Origin: an uncultured Burkholderiales bacterium
GTDB taxonomy: Bacteria; Pseudomonadota; Gammaproteobacteria; Burkholderiales; Casimicrobiaceae
DNA length: 59,779 nt
Reading direction: 5' to 3'
Assembly: GCA_937944385.1 (NCBI GenBank)
Contig: CALDYQ010000017.1
Coordinates: 1-59,779, forward strand
Made by a program: the position numbers and the translations under genes. Below, one piece after another: positions 1-9,793 of this stretch. The notes under the pieces were generated by a model that made no database searches, had not been told where the DNA came from, and saw only the letters and a program-made list of their open reading frames with translations. Position 1 is the stretch's first letter. The number at the start of each line of letters is the position of its first letter.

Positions 1-747
1 GGCGGCGCGATCGGTTCAGCGATGACGGTGTGGCATCAACTCGGGGGCTCGCGCAGCGCACCGATGCGGCATGCATACCTCGGGCCGGGTTGCGACGCGC
101 GGGAGATCGACGCACTGCTCGCCGCGCGGGCGGATGATCTCAGGGCGGCCGGCTGCGCCGTGGAGCGTGTGACCCACGAGGCCGACCTCTGCCGAGACAC
201 GGCCAAGGCGATAGCTGCCGGTCAGGTGGTGGGCTGGTTTCAGGGCCGCATGGAGTGGGGGCCGCGTGCGCTGGGCAACCGTTCCATCCTTGGCGACCCG
301 CGCCGCGCGGACATGAAGGATATTCTGAACCTGAAGATCAAGCGGCGTGAGTCCTTCCGGCCGTTCGCCCCGTCGGTGCTCCGCCGCGCCGTGCCAGAGT
401 GGTTCGAGTTGGATGGCGATGTGCCGTTCATGATGCAGGTGTATCCCATCCGCGCGGAGAAGCGGTCAGTCATTCCGGCGGTGACGCATGTGGATGGCTC
501 CGGGCGGTTGCAGACGGTGGAAGAAAGCACCAATCCGCGCTACTACCGGCTGATTGAAACGTTCGAGTCACTCACCGGGGTGCCGATGGTTCTGAATACG
601 TCGTTCAACGAGAACGAACCGGTGGTCTGCCGTCCTGCAGAAGCGCTCGATTGCTTTCTGCGGACACGCATGGATGTGCTCGTGCTGGGCGACGTGATGA
701 TCACTCGGCCACAGGCGGGTGAAGGTCAATCGCGCCACGATGGATGA
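1..747 (+). CDS. Carbamoyltransferase, NodU/CmcH family (5' end outside window)
   Basis: The frame is open from base 1, so this is the C-terminal part of a longer gene; the ATG at 22 is internal. The visible 248 codons carry the family signature MEWGPRALGNRSILGDPR, an FRPFAPSV stretch and a VLNTSFNENEPVV segment, all typical of the C-terminal domain of NodU/TobZ-type O-carbamoyltransferases, which transfer carbamoyl from carbamoyl phosphate to a sugar hydroxyl. The N-terminal Kae1-like half is not in the window. Its place beside glycosyltransferases and GDP-fucose genes suggests it carbamoylates a surface polysaccharide sugar; the acceptor cannot be read from sequence. Confidence 0.9.
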   Translation, partial: GGAIGSAMTVWHQLGGSRSAPMRHAYLGPGCDAREIDALLAARADDLRAAGCAVERVTHEADLCRDTAKAIAAGQVVGWFQGRMEWGPRALGNRSILGDPRRADMKDILNLKIKRRESFRPFAPSVLRRAVPEWFELDGDVPFMMQVYPIRAEKRSVIPAVTHVDGSGRLQTVEESTNPRYYRLIETFESLTGVPMVLNTSFNENEPVVCRPAEALDCFLRTRMDVLVLGDVMITRPQAGEGQSRHDG

Positions 748-870
748 CAGGCCTACGAGGCCGCTCGACTCATGGCGAAGGTATGTTCAGTGCCGTGTCG
801 GCGGCCCCTGACCCGGCTCTTCAAATCACCTTCTTCCGATCTGGCCCGGCGATGCGGCTGTGACTTTCTC

Positions 871-889
871 CCTCTCCCCTCGGGAGAGG
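871..889. repeat. Short palindromic intergenic element
   Basis: CCTCTCCC-CTC-GGGAGAGG forms a perfect 8-bp stem with a 3-base loop, followed by a GGGGTGAGGG tract. It lies in the 188-bp gap between the carbamoyltransferase and the convergent H-NS gene. No T-run follows on either strand, so it is not a canonical intrinsic terminator. It resembles dispersed palindromic units common between genes in high-GC proteobacteria; that resemblance is from memory. Confidence 0.5.
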
Positions 890-935
890 GATGGGGTGAG
901 GGTCCATTGAACGAACTCCCCCACCCGATTCGTTG

Positions 936-1331
936 TCATTGCGCGATGCGGAACTGGTCGAGCGTTGCCCCGGTTGCCAAGGCGTCGGCCAGCCACTTGG
1001 GCTTTTGGCCACGACCCGCCCAGGTATTGCCTTTGCCGTCAGCGAATTTCGGCGGTACTTTCTTGCCGGCATTCGGATGGGCTTTGCGGCCCAACTTGGC
1101 AGGGCGGCCGGCGCCTTTGCCGCCTTTTGCGCTCGTCGCGCCCTTGCGACCGCGCTTGCCACGGGCCGCGGCGGCCGTCCTGGGCAAGGTAAGCTCGGAC
1201 ACGGCGATGTCGAACGTCGCGATCAGTTCGTTGATGGTCTTGATCGCGCTCGTCCGCTCGGCGCGGCGCGCGGCTTCCGCCCGTTTCTGGAGTTCGGCGA
1301 TCTCGGCCTGCAGTTTCTTGAATTCGGACAT
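936..1331 (-). CDS. H-NS family nucleoid-associated protein
   Basis: A 131-residue basic protein. Residues 1-45 are a charged helix (KKLQAEIAELQKRAEAARRA) as in the H-NS oligomerisation domain. Residues 55-92 are a Lys/Gly/Ala-rich linker with a GRP AT-hook-like core. Residues 96-118 hold the H-NS C-terminal DNA-binding motif, seen as GNTWAGRGQKPKWL at 101-114. The long basic linker is typical of betaproteobacterial H-NS paralogues. The start is an ATG with an AGGAGG about 10 bases upstream on the minus strand. It is transcribed against its glycan-gene neighbours. H-NS proteins silence AT-rich, transferred DNA; a local target is not shown here. Confidence 0.9.
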   Translation of the reverse strand: MSEFKKLQAEIAELQKRAEAARRAERTSAIKTINELIATFDIAVSELTLPRTAAAARGKRGRKGATSAKGGKGAGRPAKLGRKAHPNAGKKVPPKFADGKGNTWAGRGQKPKWLADALATGATLDQFRIAQ

Positions 1332-1418
1332 GATTTCAGTGCCTCCTGTCAGCAGCGGGCGACCGGGTTACGCACAAAGCCAGAGCGGTTTGCGCTTGCG
1401 CCCGTTGGGGTTTCGCCG

Positions 1419-2189
1419 ATGAAAATATCGGTTATCACCGCAGTTTACAACAACGCCAGTGGCATAAAGGGGGCCATCGATTCGATCCTGTCGCAGAGCG
1501 ATGTCGATATCGAGATCGTCGTGATCGATGGAGGTTCATCGGACGGCACGGTCGAGATCATCGAGGCCTATCGCGACCGCATCGACATTTTCGTGAGCGA
1601 ACCCGATGACGGTATCTATGACGCGCTCAACAAGGGTTTGCGACTGGCACGTGGCGATGTGGTCGGTTTTCTGCACAGCGATGATGCATTTGCGGACGAG
1701 CGGGCGCTCGCACGGGTGGTCGCGGCCTTTTCCGACTCGCCAGCGATCGACGCGGTGTACGGTGACCTGAAGTACGTGTCGCGCGATGATGCTAGCCGGA
1801 CGGTGCGCCACTGGCGGGCCGGGCCCTTCACCGTGGCCGGGGTCGCGCGCGGCTGGATGCCGCCGCATCCCACGCTCTACTGCCGGCGCTCGGTCGTCCA
1901 GGAATTGGGCGAATACGACGTCGGCCTGGATATCGCAGCCGACTACGAATGGCTGCTGCGGCTGATGCGTTCCGGCCGCTCGCTGGCGTACATCCCCGAG
2001 GTCCAGGTTTTGATGCGCATGGGCGGGGCGAGCAATCGATCGATCGCCAACATCGTGCGCAAGTCGAGCGAAGATTGGATTGCGCTTCGGCGCCACGGCT
2101 GGACGCGCCTCGGCGCGCTGACGACACTGGCGGCGAAAAACCTTCGTAAACTGCCGCAGTTCGCCGCCAACGGTAAGGAGACGGCGTGA
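1419..2189 (+). CDS. Glycosyltransferase family 2 (WcaE-like)
   Basis: A 256-residue GT-A fold transferase. The chosen ATG gives the standard start MKISVITAVYNN; longer in-frame starts would run through the divergent H-NS gene. The N-terminus has VVIDGGSSDGT, then SEPDDGIYDALNKG and the metal/nucleotide-binding HSDD motif near residue 85. This arrangement resembles WcaE-type colanic-acid transferases, which also neighbour gmd and fcl. It probably adds a sugar (possibly fucose) from a nucleotide donor to a lipid-linked oligosaccharide in the cytoplasm; donor and acceptor are inferred. A 105-bp gap without a gene separates it from gmd. Confidence 0.88.
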   Translation: MKISVITAVYNNASGIKGAIDSILSQSDVDIEIVVIDGGSSDGTVEIIEAYRDRIDIFVSEPDDGIYDALNKGLRLARGDVVGFLHSDDAFADERALARVVAAFSDSPAIDAVYGDLKYVSRDDASRTVRHWRAGPFTVAGVARGWMPPHPTLYCRRSVVQELGEYDVGLDIAADYEWLLRLMRSGRSLAYIPEVQVLMRMGGASNRSIANIVRKSSEDWIALRRHGWTRLGALTTLAAKNLRKLPQFAANGKETA

Positions 2190-2294
2190 AGCGGGCACGG
2201 ATCGGGAGGTTGATGGCGTGATCGCAGGCCTGTGCGAGGCTGGCGAATTCGCTGCGATCGACGAATTCACGCAAACAGCGCGAGGAATCAAACG

Positions 2295-3404
2295 TTGAAG
2301 AAAGCACTGATCACGGGCATCACAGGGCAGGACGGGGCATACCTCGCTGAGCTGCTGCTTGCCAAGGGGTATGAGGTTCATGGCATCAAGCGGCGCGCCT
2401 CCTCGTTCAACACGGGGCGTATCGACCATCTGTATCAGGACCCGCACGCGGATGCACGGCGGCTCGTTCTTCACTACGGGGATCTCACCGACACGGCAAA
2501 CCTGACGCAGCTCGTGGCGAAGATCGCGCCGGATGAGATCTATAACCTGGGCGCGCAGAGTCATGTCCAGGTGTCCTTTGAAACGCCGGAGTACACCGCG
2601 AACGTCGACGCGCTCGGTGCACTTCGCCTGCTCGAGGCGATCCGGCTCTTGGGTCTCGTCGGACGCACGCGCTTCTATCAGGCCTCCACCTCCGAACTCT
2701 TCGGCAAGGTCGTCGAGACGCCGCAGAAGGAGACCACGCCGTTTTATCCCCGCTCGCCCTACGGTGTGGCGAAGCTCTACGCCTACTGGATCACCGTCAA
2801 CTACCGCGAGGCGTACGGCATGTACGCCTGCAACGGCATTCTCTTCAACCACGAATCCCCCTTGCGGGGCGAAACCTTCGTCACGCGCAAGATCACCCGC
2901 GCGCTCGCTCGCGCCCACGTCGGGCTCGAACACCGTCTCTATTTGGGCAATCTCGACGCCCTTCGCGACTGGGGCCATGCCCGGGACTACGTGCAGATGC
3001 AATGGCTCATGCTGCAGCAGGACACGCCGGAGGACTTCGTGATCGCCACCGGTGTGCAGCACTCGGTGCGCGAATTCGTCGGGCGCGCTGCTGGTGAGCT
3101 CGGCATCACGCTCGAATGGCGCGGCCACGGCGTGGACGAACAGGGGATCGTCGTCTCGGCCCCGGTGGACAGCGCGGTGAAGCCCGGGCAGATGCTGGTG
3201 GCCGTCGACCCCCGCTATTTCCGGCCCGCGGAGGTGGAGACACTGCTTGGCGACCCCTCGTACGCGCGGGCGCGGCTGGGCTGGCAGCCCACCACCACGC
3301 TCGAGGAGATGATCCGGGAGATGGTGGCCGCGGATCTCGCCATCGCGCGCCGCGATGCCCTGATCGCGGGCTCGGGCTATGCGGCGCCTGCCTACCGGGA
3401 GTAG
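2295..3404 (+). CDS. gmd: GDP-mannose 4,6-dehydratase
   Basis: Converts GDP-D-mannose to GDP-4-keto-6-deoxy-D-mannose, the first step to GDP-L-fucose. The 369-residue product matches the usual ~370. It begins with the NAD(P)-binding motif [10 protein letters not shown], has [16 protein letters not shown], and the SDR catalytic YxxxK as YGVAK within [13 protein letters not shown], plus [16 protein letters not shown]. The start is taken as TTG, preceded by AGGA at a suitable distance; an upstream in-frame start at 2232 would add 21 residues unlike the family. It is followed 3 bases later by fcl, so the two are an operon. Confidence 0.95.
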   Translation: MKKALITGITGQDGAYLAELLLAKGYEVHGIKRRASSFNTGRIDHLYQDPHADARRLVLHYGDLTDTANLTQLVAKIAPDEIYNLGAQSHVQVSFETPEYTANVDALGALRLLEAIRLLGLVGRTRFYQASTSELFGKVVETPQKETTPFYPRSPYGVAKLYAYWITVNYREAYGMYACNGILFNHESPLRGETFVTRKITRALARAHVGLEHRLYLGNLDALRDWGHARDYVQMQWLMLQQDTPEDFVIATGVQHSVREFVGRAAGELGITLEWRGHGVDEQGIVVSAPVDSAVKPGQMLVAVDPRYFRPAEVETLLGDPSYARARLGWQPTTTLEEMIREMVAADLAIARRDALIAGSGYAAPAYRE

Positions 3405-3407
3405 AGC

Positions 3408-4352
3408 ATGGACCTCGCGCAACCCATCTACGTTGCGGGCCACCGCGGTCTCGTAGGCTCGGCGCTTGTGCGTCGGCTCGAAGCACTCGGAGCGACGAGA
3501 CTCATCCTTCGGAGGCGCGCCGATCTGGATCTCACCGATCAGGCAGCGGTGGAGGCGTTTTTCGCCGCCGAGCGGCCAGCCTATGTGTTCCTTGCAGCCG
3601 CCAAGGTCGGAGGCATCAAAGCAAACGAGAGCTATCCAGCGGAATTCATCTTCGATAACCTGGCCGTGCAGGTCAACGTGATCCATGCGGCCTGGAAATA
3701 CGGTGCGCGAAAACTTTGCTTTTTGGGCTCCTCGTGCGTCTACCCGAAGCTCGCGCCGCAGCCTCTCAAGGAGGACTACCTGCTCACCGGCCCGCTCGAG
3801 CCGACCAACGAGTGGTATGCGGTGGCCAAGATCGCCGGCATCAAGATGTGCCAGGCCTACCGGCGGCAGTACGGCTTCGATGCGATCAGCGTGATGCCCA
3901 CGAACCTCTACGGGCCAAACGACAACTTCCACCCTGAGCACTCGCACGTGCTGCCGGCGATGATCCGGCGCTTCGAGGAGGCGCGATTATCGGGGGCGCC
4001 ATCGGTGACCATCTGGGGGACGGGGACGCCCAGGCGCGAATTCCTGCATGTCGATGACATGGCGGATGCGACGATCCACCTCATGCGCACGTACAGCGGC
4101 GAAGCGTTCGTCAATATCGGTGTGGGGGAGGACGTGACCATCCTCGAACTCGCTCGCTTGGTCGCACGTGTCGTGGGCTACACCGGCGAGATCCTGACCG
4201 ATCCGTCCAAACCAGACGGCACGCCGCGCAAGCTCATGGATGTCTCACGCCTGACGGCGCTCGGCTGGCGCGCCCGCATCGGGCTCGAGGAGGGGATCCG
4301 CAGTACGGTGGCGTGGTATCGGCAACATGCCGCTTCGGCGGCGTCGAGGTGA
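3408..4352 (+). CDS. fcl: GDP-L-fucose synthase
   Basis: A 314-residue NADPH-dependent epimerase/reductase (WcaG) that turns the product of gmd into GDP-L-fucose. It has the Rossmann motif [10 protein letters not shown] near the N-terminus, [10 protein letters not shown], and the catalytic [24 protein letters not shown] is highly characteristic of the enzyme. The ATG lies 3 bases after the gmd stop, preceded by GGGAG. The gmd-fcl pair implies fucose or a derivative in the polysaccharide made by this locus. Confidence 0.95.
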   Translation: MDLAQPIYVAGHRGLVGSALVRRLEALGATRLILRRRADLDLTDQAAVEAFFAAERPAYVFLAAAKVGGIKANESYPAEFIFDNLAVQVNVIHAAWKYGARKLCFLGSSCVYPKLAPQPLKEDYLLTGPLEPTNEWYAVAKIAGIKMCQAYRRQYGFDAISVMPTNLYGPNDNFHPEHSHVLPAMIRRFEEARLSGAPSVTIWGTGTPRREFLHVDDMADATIHLMRTYSGEAFVNIGVGEDVTILELARLVARVVGYTGEILTDPSKPDGTPRKLMDVSRLTALGWRARIGLEEGIRSTVAWYRQHAASAASR

Positions 4353-4365
4353 GAGGTGGCATGCG

Positions 4366-5142
4366 GTGTTGCACTATGTCTCCAAGCTGACCGCGTTTGC
4401 GTTCCAGCCCCTCGCCTGGGTGGCAGCGCTGCTGTTGGTCGGCACGGTGCTGCTGATGTTCGCGCGGCGGCCACGGGCGATCACGTGGGGACGCGGCGCC
4501 TGCGTCGCGGCGATGCTGCTGCTGCTCTTCATCGGTTGGCAGAACCCGCCGAACACCCTGCTCGCAATGCTCGAGGATCAATATGCTCCGCCTTCGGGGC
4601 GGCTGGATGACTTCGTGGGCATGGTCGTGCTCGGCGGCGCGTTCGGCGGGCCGGATGGCCGCGACCATCGCCAGCCCGCCGTCGGGTGCGCGGGCGAGCG
4701 GATCATCGTCCCGGTGCCGCTCATGGCGGAATACCCGCACATGAAGCTCGTCTTCGCCGGGGGGAACGGACGCCTTCTGTCCGACGAGGGGCCGGAGGCG
4801 GATGTCGCAGCAGAGTACTTCGGCCGCATGGGCGTCGACATGACCCGCGTTCTGCTCGAGCGTGAGTCACGCAACACCTTTGAGAATGCACGTAACGCGG
4901 CGCTACTCCCGGGTGTCGATCCAAAACAAAGGTGGCTACTCGTCACGTCGGCGTGGCACATGCCGCGCGCAATCGCGGTCTTTCAGCGCGCAGGATGGAA
5001 TGTGACTGCCTATCCCGTGGACTGGATGTCGAGCCGTAACCCGGCGTTCAGTTACGACCTGATCGGCGGGGCGTGGGGCTGGGAGACGTGGTTACGCGAG
5101 ACGATAGGTCAACTCCTCTACAGAGCTCTCGGGCGCGCCTGA
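4366..5142 (+). CDS. YdcF/ElyC-family (DUF218) membrane-associated protein
   Basis: About 258 residues. Two N-terminal hydrophobic segments (AFAFQPLAWVAALLLVGTVL and a second around AAMLLLLFIGW) are followed by a DUF218 domain: MVVLGGAF, a central FENARNA stretch and VTSAWHMPRAIAVFQRAGW. ElyC/SanA relatives act at the envelope and affect undecaprenyl-phosphate carrier use or barrier function; the enzymatic activity is unsettled. The start is taken as GTG 4366, preceded by GAGAGG and just after fcl ends; an ATG at 4327 inside fcl is possible. The 3' end overlaps the convergent next gene by 25 bp. Confidence 0.8.
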   Translation: MLHYVSKLTAFAFQPLAWVAALLLVGTVLLMFARRPRAITWGRGACVAAMLLLLFIGWQNPPNTLLAMLEDQYAPPSGRLDDFVGMVVLGGAFGGPDGRDHRQPAVGCAGERIIVPVPLMAEYPHMKLVFAGGNGRLLSDEGPEADVAAEYFGRMGVDMTRVLLERESRNTFENARNAALLPGVDPKQRWLLVTSAWHMPRAIAVFQRAGWNVTAYPVDWMSSRNPAFSYDLIGGAWGWETWLRETIGQLLYRALGRA

Positions 5143-6290
5143 ACCCGTGCTCCGCCCAGGCGATCCCGACAGGAATCGTCGAGTCGGCAGATGAGCCACG
5201 CGCAGAGCATCACCGCGAGTGCAGCCTCGCAGAAGAGTGTCAGCCACAGTCCTCCGGGAAAGAAGAGCCGCACGAGCCACGTCTCGTTCATCGCGATCAG
5301 GATCGAGCCGAGCAGACAGGCACGTAGCCACCCTCGGCAGCGTTCAATCGTCCATGGCAGCACGAGGAGGAGAAAGATCAAGCGGTAGTCCCAGTTCGAA
5401 TTGACCAGATAGGTGAGGACGTAAACCGCACTACCGGCCGCCATCCAGCGCGCGGTTGGATCGTCGGAGTGGGCGTCGGACATTCGAGCGCGCGCCACCG
5501 GGTGCCGATGGAAGGCCACTGCCATGGCTAAGACAAACACGCTGAGAACCCACCATGGCAGGGCCCACTGCAGGTTCGCGGCGATCGTCTTCGTGCCGTA
5601 GGCCCAGCCCGACGGCTGAGGCGTTGCTGCCGCGACCTCGCGCAGATCGTTCCACGCGAGGCCGACGGCCAGCACGGCAACGCCAAGTGCAGCGATGACG
5701 AGCCGCCGCGGCCACAAGCCGCCGAGGAGCAGGGCGAGCGGATAGATCTTGAGCGTCGCGGCAAGGCTCGCCATGACGAGCCCGCTTGCGCCACCGATGC
5801 GGGTGGCGATCAGCACGAGAGCGAAGATGAGCATGTCGTTGTTGCCAAGCGCGACCGCCGAAAGCACCGAGGTCGAGGCGAGCGCGGGCAACCACAGCCA
5901 GGATGGGTGTCGAAGCGCGAGCCACGCGCAGCACGCAAGGAAACTCGCGGTCATCGTGACGCCGAACACGTAGAGGTGTGTTTCCTGCGTGAAGTCGAGC
6001 GCTCGCGCGATGGAGATCCAGACCCAAGGGTAGTTCATCGCGCGACCGTCCGGGTCGCCAGGGTTGTCGAGCCGGGGATCGATGCCGCGATCGACCGCGT
6101 CCAGGGCGGCCTGGATGCTCCGCAGGTCGTAGAACGTGCCATCGAGCTCAAGCGCGCAGAGCCAATACCAAGCGCGTGTCCAGCCCACGGTCTGGATGAG
6201 TACGACGATCGACCCAGCAAGCAGCAGCAGGGATGCGGCCATGACCGCGTTCGAGGGCTGGAGCAGTTTGTGCCAATGCAGGGGAGTCAT
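5118..6290 (-). CDS. Polytopic membrane protein, GT87/DUF2029-like glycosyltransferase
   Basis: A 390-residue, strongly hydrophobic protein with about ten predicted membrane spans. Near residues 50-85, on the likely periplasmic loop after the first span, is GTFYDLRSIQAALDAVDRG, the type of acidic loop seen in GT-C enzymes of the GT87 (DUF2029) family that use polyprenyl-phosphate sugars. No exact catalytic assignment is possible. It shares its strand with ugd, galU and the WecA-like gene and ends tail-to-tail with the YdcF gene, so it probably elongates or decorates the same glycan from the periplasmic side. Confidence 0.7.
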   Translation of the reverse strand: MTPLHWHKLLQPSNAVMAASLLLLAGSIVVLIQTVGWTRAWYWLCALELDGTFYDLRSIQAALDAVDRGIDPRLDNPGDPDGRAMNYPWVWISIARALDFTQETHLYVFGVTMTASFLACCAWLALRHPSWLWLPALASTSVLSAVALGNNDMLIFALVLIATRIGGASGLVMASLAATLKIYPLALLLGGLWPRRLVIAALGVAVLAVGLAWNDLREVAAATPQPSGWAYGTKTIAANLQWALPWWVLSVFVLAMAVAFHRHPVARARMSDAHSDDPTARWMAAGSAVYVLTYLVNSNWDYRLIFLLLVLPWTIERCRGWLRACLLGSILIAMNETWLVRLFFPGGLWLTLFCEAALAVMLCAWLICRLDDSCRDRLGGARVQARPRAL

Positions 6291-6308
6291 TGCATCGGCG
6301 GCTGTGGG

Positions 6309-7478
6309 TCACCGATCCGATCCGAACAGATCCCGCGTGTAAACCTTCGCTTCGACGTCCGCGAGCTCCTCGCTACGCCGGTTGGCGATGATGACATCGG
6401 CTTCCGCCTTGAAGGCCGCGAGGTCGCGTACGACACGGGAGTTGAAGAAGCGCTCGTCGCCGAGCGCGGGTTCGTAGACGATGACCTCTACGCCCTTCGC
6501 CTTGATCCGCTTCATGATGCCCTGGATGGAGGAGGCGCGGAAGTTGTCCGAGCCGGCTTTCATGATCAGGCGGTAAACGCCGACGACCTTGGGGTTGCGC
6601 TTGAGGATGTCGGCGGCGACGAAGTCCTTTCGCGTGGTGTTGGCCTCGACGATCGCGCGGATCAGGTTCTGCGGCACCCGGTCGTAGTTGGCAAGGAGCT
6701 GCTTCGTGTCCTTGGGCAGGCAGTAGCCTCCATAGCCAAAGGATGGGTTGTTGTAGTGGTGCCCGATGCGCGGATCACCACACACGCCCTGGATGATCTG
6801 GCGCGTGTCGAGGCCGTGGATGGCGGCATAGGTGTCCAGTTCATTGAAGTAGGCCACCCGCATGGCGAGATAGGTGTTGGCGAAAAGCTTGATCGCCTCG
6901 GCCTCGGTCGAACCGGTGAACAGCGTGGGGATGTCCTGCTTGACGGCACCCTGCTGGAGCAATCGCGCGAACGTGCGGGCGCGTTCGCTCTGCTCGCCGA
7001 CGATGATGCGCGATGGGTGCAGGTTGTCGTAAAGCGCGCTGCCCTCGCGCAAAAACTCGGGGGAGAACAGGATGTTGTCGGCGCCGAGCTTGGCCCGGAG
7101 ACCGGCGGTGAAGCCAACCGGGATGGTGGACTTGATCACGATCGTGGCTGCGGGGTTGAGGTGAAGCACATCGCGGCAGACGGCTTCCACCGAGCCCGTG
7201 TTGAAGTAGTTGGTTTCCGGGTCGTAGTCGGTCGGCGTGGCAACGATCACGTACTGCGCATCCGCGTAGGCGTCTGCTGGGTCCGTGGTGGCGCGCAGGT
7301 CGAGCGGCTCCTCTGCGAGAAAGCGTTGCAGTTCGGCGTCCTGGATGGGGGAGATGCGGCGGTTGATCTGCTCGACCTTCGCGGGAACGATGTCGAGCGC
7401 GACGACGGTATTGTGCTGAGCAAGCAGCACGGCGTTGGACAGGCCGACATAGCCTGTCCCTGCAACGGCGATTTTCAC
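6309..7478 (-). CDS. ugd: UDP-glucose 6-dehydrogenase
   Basis: Oxidises UDP-glucose to UDP-glucuronate with two NAD+. The 389-residue length equals the short (E. coli-type) class. It starts with the NAD motif [12 protein letters not shown]. The active-site cysteine is in [15 protein letters not shown] near residue 250. [10 protein letters not shown], part of the substrate-binding region, is present. The start is a GTG overlapping the galU stop (GTGA), so it is translationally coupled to galU, which makes its substrate. It supplies UDP-glucuronate for an acidic polysaccharide. Confidence 0.93.
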   Translation of the reverse strand: MKIAVAGTGYVGLSNAVLLAQHNTVVALDIVPAKVEQINRRISPIQDAELQRFLAEEPLDLRATTDPADAYADAQYVIVATPTDYDPETNYFNTGSVEAVCRDVLHLNPAATIVIKSTIPVGFTAGLRAKLGADNILFSPEFLREGSALYDNLHPSRIIVGEQSERARTFARLLQQGAVKQDIPTLFTGSTEAEAIKLFANTYLAMRVAYFNELDTYAAIHGLDTRQIIQGVCGDPRIGHHYNNPSFGYGGYCLPKDTKQLLANYDRVPQNLIRAIVEANTTRKDFVAADILKRNPKVVGVYRLIMKAGSDNFRASSIQGIMKRIKAKGVEVIVYEPALGDERFFNSRVVRDLAAFKAEADVIIANRRSEELADVEAKVYTRDLFGSDR

Positions 7479-8371
7479 TGGGAGACTTCGGAGGGTTGAA
7501 CGGTGTCGAGCCAGTCCGAAAAGGCGGGCCCGACGTCGGGATGCTCGCGCGCGAGGTCGACCGTGGCCTGCAGGAAGCCGAGCTTGCTTCCGCAGTCATA
7601 GCGCCGCCCCTGGTAGCGGTAGGCGTACACGCTTTCGCGGCCGAGAAGCTGGGCGATTGCGTCGGTGAGCTGGATTTCGCCCCCACTGCCGCGCGGCACC
7701 GAGGCGATCTCATCGAATATGCCCGGCGTCAGCACATAGCGGCCAGCGACCGCCAGCCGGGAGGGCGCGCGGTCGGGCGTTGGCTTTTCGACGATACCGT
7801 CGAGCGCGACGGTCCGCTCGCCGTGACTTCGGCCGGAAACGATGCCGTAGCGGCGCACGTCTTCGAGCGGTACGTCCTGCACCGCGAGAACGCTGCCGCC
7901 CAGACGAGCAAACTCGCGCACCATCTGGGTGAGGATGCCGGGTCGGCCGACCATCAGGTCATCCGCCAGCAAGACGGCGAAGGGCTCGTTGCCTACGAGC
8001 GTTCGGGCGCAGCCCACCGCGTGCCCCAGCCCAAGCGCCTTGGCCTGACGCACGTACACGCAGGTCATGTCTGCTGGCTTGATGCTTTCCACGAGGGCGA
8101 GCAAATCGGACTTGCGTGCGGCGGTGAGTTCTGCCTCGAGTTCGTAGGCCGTGTCGAAATGGTCCTCGATCGATCGTTTGGTCCGGCCCGTGACGAAGAT
8201 CATCTCGCGCACGCCAGCCTCGTAGGCTTCCTCCACTGCGTACTGGATCAGTGGCTTGTCCACGATCGGAAGCATTTCCTTGGGTATGGCCTTGGTGGCC
8301 GGCAGGAAGCGGGTGCCGAGGCCGGCGACGGGGAACACGGCCTTGCGGACAGGCGGAGGGGGTGGAAGCAT
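7475..8371 (-). CDS. galU: UTP-glucose-1-phosphate uridylyltransferase
   Basis: Makes UDP-glucose from UTP and glucose-1-phosphate. The 298 residues compare with ~300 for the family. The nucleotidyltransferase signature [20 protein letters not shown] is followed by [17 protein letters not shown]. Further on are the ADDL motif and VEKP. It is the middle gene of the minus-strand glycan operon, overlapping ugd by 4 bp and starting 29 bp downstream of the WecA-like gene. The proline run just after the start ([10 protein letters not shown]) is a little unusual. Confidence 0.95.
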   Translation of the reverse strand: MLPPPPPVRKAVFPVAGLGTRFLPATKAIPKEMLPIVDKPLIQYAVEEAYEAGVREMIFVTGRTKRSIEDHFDTAYELEAELTAARKSDLLALVESIKPADMTCVYVRQAKALGLGHAVGCARTLVGNEPFAVLLADDLMVGRPGILTQMVREFARLGGSVLAVQDVPLEDVRRYGIVSGRSHGERTVALDGIVEKPTPDRAPSRLAVAGRYVLTPGIFDEIASVPRGSGGEIQLTDAIAQLLGRESVYAYRYQGRRYDCGSKLGFLQATVDLAREHPDVGPAFSDWLDTVQPSEVSQ

Positions 8372-8400
8372 CGGGGTCGAGTGCGGGATGAAGTGGGGAG

Positions 8401-9522
8401 CTATTCTGCGCTGGCTTCCGACAGCCGCGCGTCATGAGCGGTGACCGAGCGCCAGAGCAGTACCCAGGCCACGCAGTAGGTCAGCACGAAGCCGATCGAC
8501 AGGATGACGAGCGACTCGGTGTCGCGTGCGAATTGGACTGCGGTGATGGCGAATGGCACGTACGCGGTCAAAACGATGCTCGACGCGAGCGGATTGGCCA
8601 CGCCGCGGTCCGCGCGGCGCCGCGCCAGCGCACCCTGGCGCGACAGCCAGCGCGCGAGTAGCGAGTGCAGGTGCTCCGCATCGGGCTGCATGATGCCGCG
8701 TCCCTGAGCGAGGCGACGCACGATGGCAAAGGTGGTGTCGGTGAAGGGATAGATCACCGCGACGAATGCCAGCCAGGGACTGACCGACGGGTTGCGCATG
8801 ACGACCGTGATACCGAGAAAGGCGATCGCCGTGCCGAGCAGGTAGGCGCCCGAATCGCCCGCGAAGACTCGGGCCCGCGGAAAGTTGAGCACGAGGTAGC
8901 CAATGGCTGCGCCTCCGAGCGCCGCTGCGACGAGCGACGAGTGGGCGTCACCCTGCGCGCCCGCGGCGCTGCCGAGAATGCAGCAGGCGATGACAGCCAG
9001 GCCGCCCAGCAGACCGTTGAGACCATCGGCCAAGTTGTAGGCATGCGCGATGGCACCCACACAGAACATGGTGAGCAGGGGGGGCAACAGCCAGTGAGCC
9101 CGCAACAGGAGATCGAGCGGGGCGAAGTCGAAGCGCGGAACCGCCAGGCCCGCGCCGATATGGACGATCGACGCCGCGGCGAATGTGGCGAGCAGGCGTG
9201 TCCACGGCCCGACCCGGTGCGTGAGGTCCTCCGCGAGACCGAAGGCAAACGCGATCGAGAGCGCGCCGAGAAAGATGAGCCAGTGCGGCAGCAGGCCCGT
9301 GCCGGCCACGCCGAGCTTGGCGGCGATGATGCCTGCGAGGAGACCGGCGGCGAGCGCCACCCCGCCGATGCGCGGCACGGGGGTCGAGTGGAGCTTTTGC
9401 GGACCCTGGGTCGGCAGATCCGCGGTGAGGGGGCGATGCCAACGCGTCGTCGCCACGATGGCCATCGCGACGAGAAAACTCGCAAGGGTGGCAACCAAAA
9501 AGGTGGTCAGGACGACACTCAT
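8401..9522 (-). CDS. Undecaprenyl-phosphate glycosyl-1-phosphate transferase (WecA/MraY family)
   Basis: A 373-residue integral membrane enzyme with about ten spans. Family landmarks are [18 protein letters not shown] near the N-terminus, [14 protein letters not shown] (the conserved Asn/Asp-rich loop) in the middle, and [13 protein letters not shown] after it. Such enzymes transfer a sugar-1-phosphate, often GlcNAc or QuiNAc, from UDP onto undecaprenyl phosphate to start O-antigen or exopolysaccharide. The start is the ATG giving [13 protein letters not shown]; the frame stays open upstream through a 27-bp tandem duplication, but that extension is basic and unlike the family. It is the first gene of the minus-strand operon. 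Confidence 0.85.
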   Translation of the reverse strand: MSVVLTTFLVATLASFLVAMAIVATTRWHRPLTADLPTQGPQKLHSTPVPRIGGVALAAGLLAGIIAAKLGVAGTGLLPHWLIFLGALSIAFAFGLAEDLTHRVGPWTRLLATFAAASIVHIGAGLAVPRFDFAPLDLLLRAHWLLPPLLTMFCVGAIAHAYNLADGLNGLLGGLAVIACCILGSAAGAQGDAHSSLVAAALGGAAIGYLVLNFPRARVFAGDSGAYLLGTAIAFLGITVVMRNPSVSPWLAFVAVIYPFTDTTFAIVRRLAQGRGIMQPDAEHLHSLLARWLSRQGALARRRADRGVANPLASSIVLTAYVPFAITAVQFARDTESLVILSIGFVLTYCVAWVLLWRSVTAHDARLSEASAE

Positions 9523-9535
9523 GAAGCGATGGCCA

Positions 9536-9589
9536 AGAGCGGCCGGTGGGACGCGCGGTCGTAGAGCGGCCGGTGGGACGCGCGGTCGT
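9536..9589. repeat. 27-bp exact tandem duplication upstream of the WecA-like gene
   Basis: Two identical adjacent copies of a 27-bp unit (9536-9562 and 9563-9589) beginning AGAGCGGCCGGTGGGACG. They lie 14 bp upstream of the chosen minus-strand start. The unit is nine codons long, so the extended minus-strand frame stays open through it. It is probably a recent slippage duplication. Confidence 0.9.
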
Positions 9590-9670
9590 TTCCGGGCCCG
9601 GAAAGGGGGCACGCAGCGGCCGGATCGCATGGCCCTGTCGAGCGCCCCACGACAACGCCCGCACAATGCC

Positions 9671-9712
9671 TGTACAAGGCCCGTACAACGACCGGCGCAT
9701 ACTAATTTATGC
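9671..9712. promoter_or_regulatory. Divergent promoter region with two inverted repeats
   Basis: Between the divergently read WecA-like and MORN genes lies TGTAC-N7-GTACA (9671-9687), followed by GCATA-N6-TATGC (9697-9712) in the only AT-rich patch of the gap. Such small dyads are the size of helix-turn-helix operators. No confident -35/-10 pair could be assigned on either strand, so promoter function is inferred from position only. Confidence 0.35.
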
Positions 9713-9793
9713 TCGCGAGATTGCAAGTGACGCCAAGGAAAGTTTTATGCGCTCGTCATGGCCGTGTTGCAATCACGAAGCATTGGGGGCCCG

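Noticed and set aside
871-889. The palindrome as an intrinsic terminator for the H-NS gene
   Set aside because: The stem is good, but no T-run follows on either strand.
1536-3947. An 803-codon minus-strand frame across the GT2, gmd and fcl genes
   Set aside because: Antisense shadow of three confidently identified genes, with no recognisable domain.
5907-7499. A 530-codon plus-strand frame opposite the GT87-like and ugd genes
   Set aside because: The minus strand codes for clear family members here, while this frame has no motifs.
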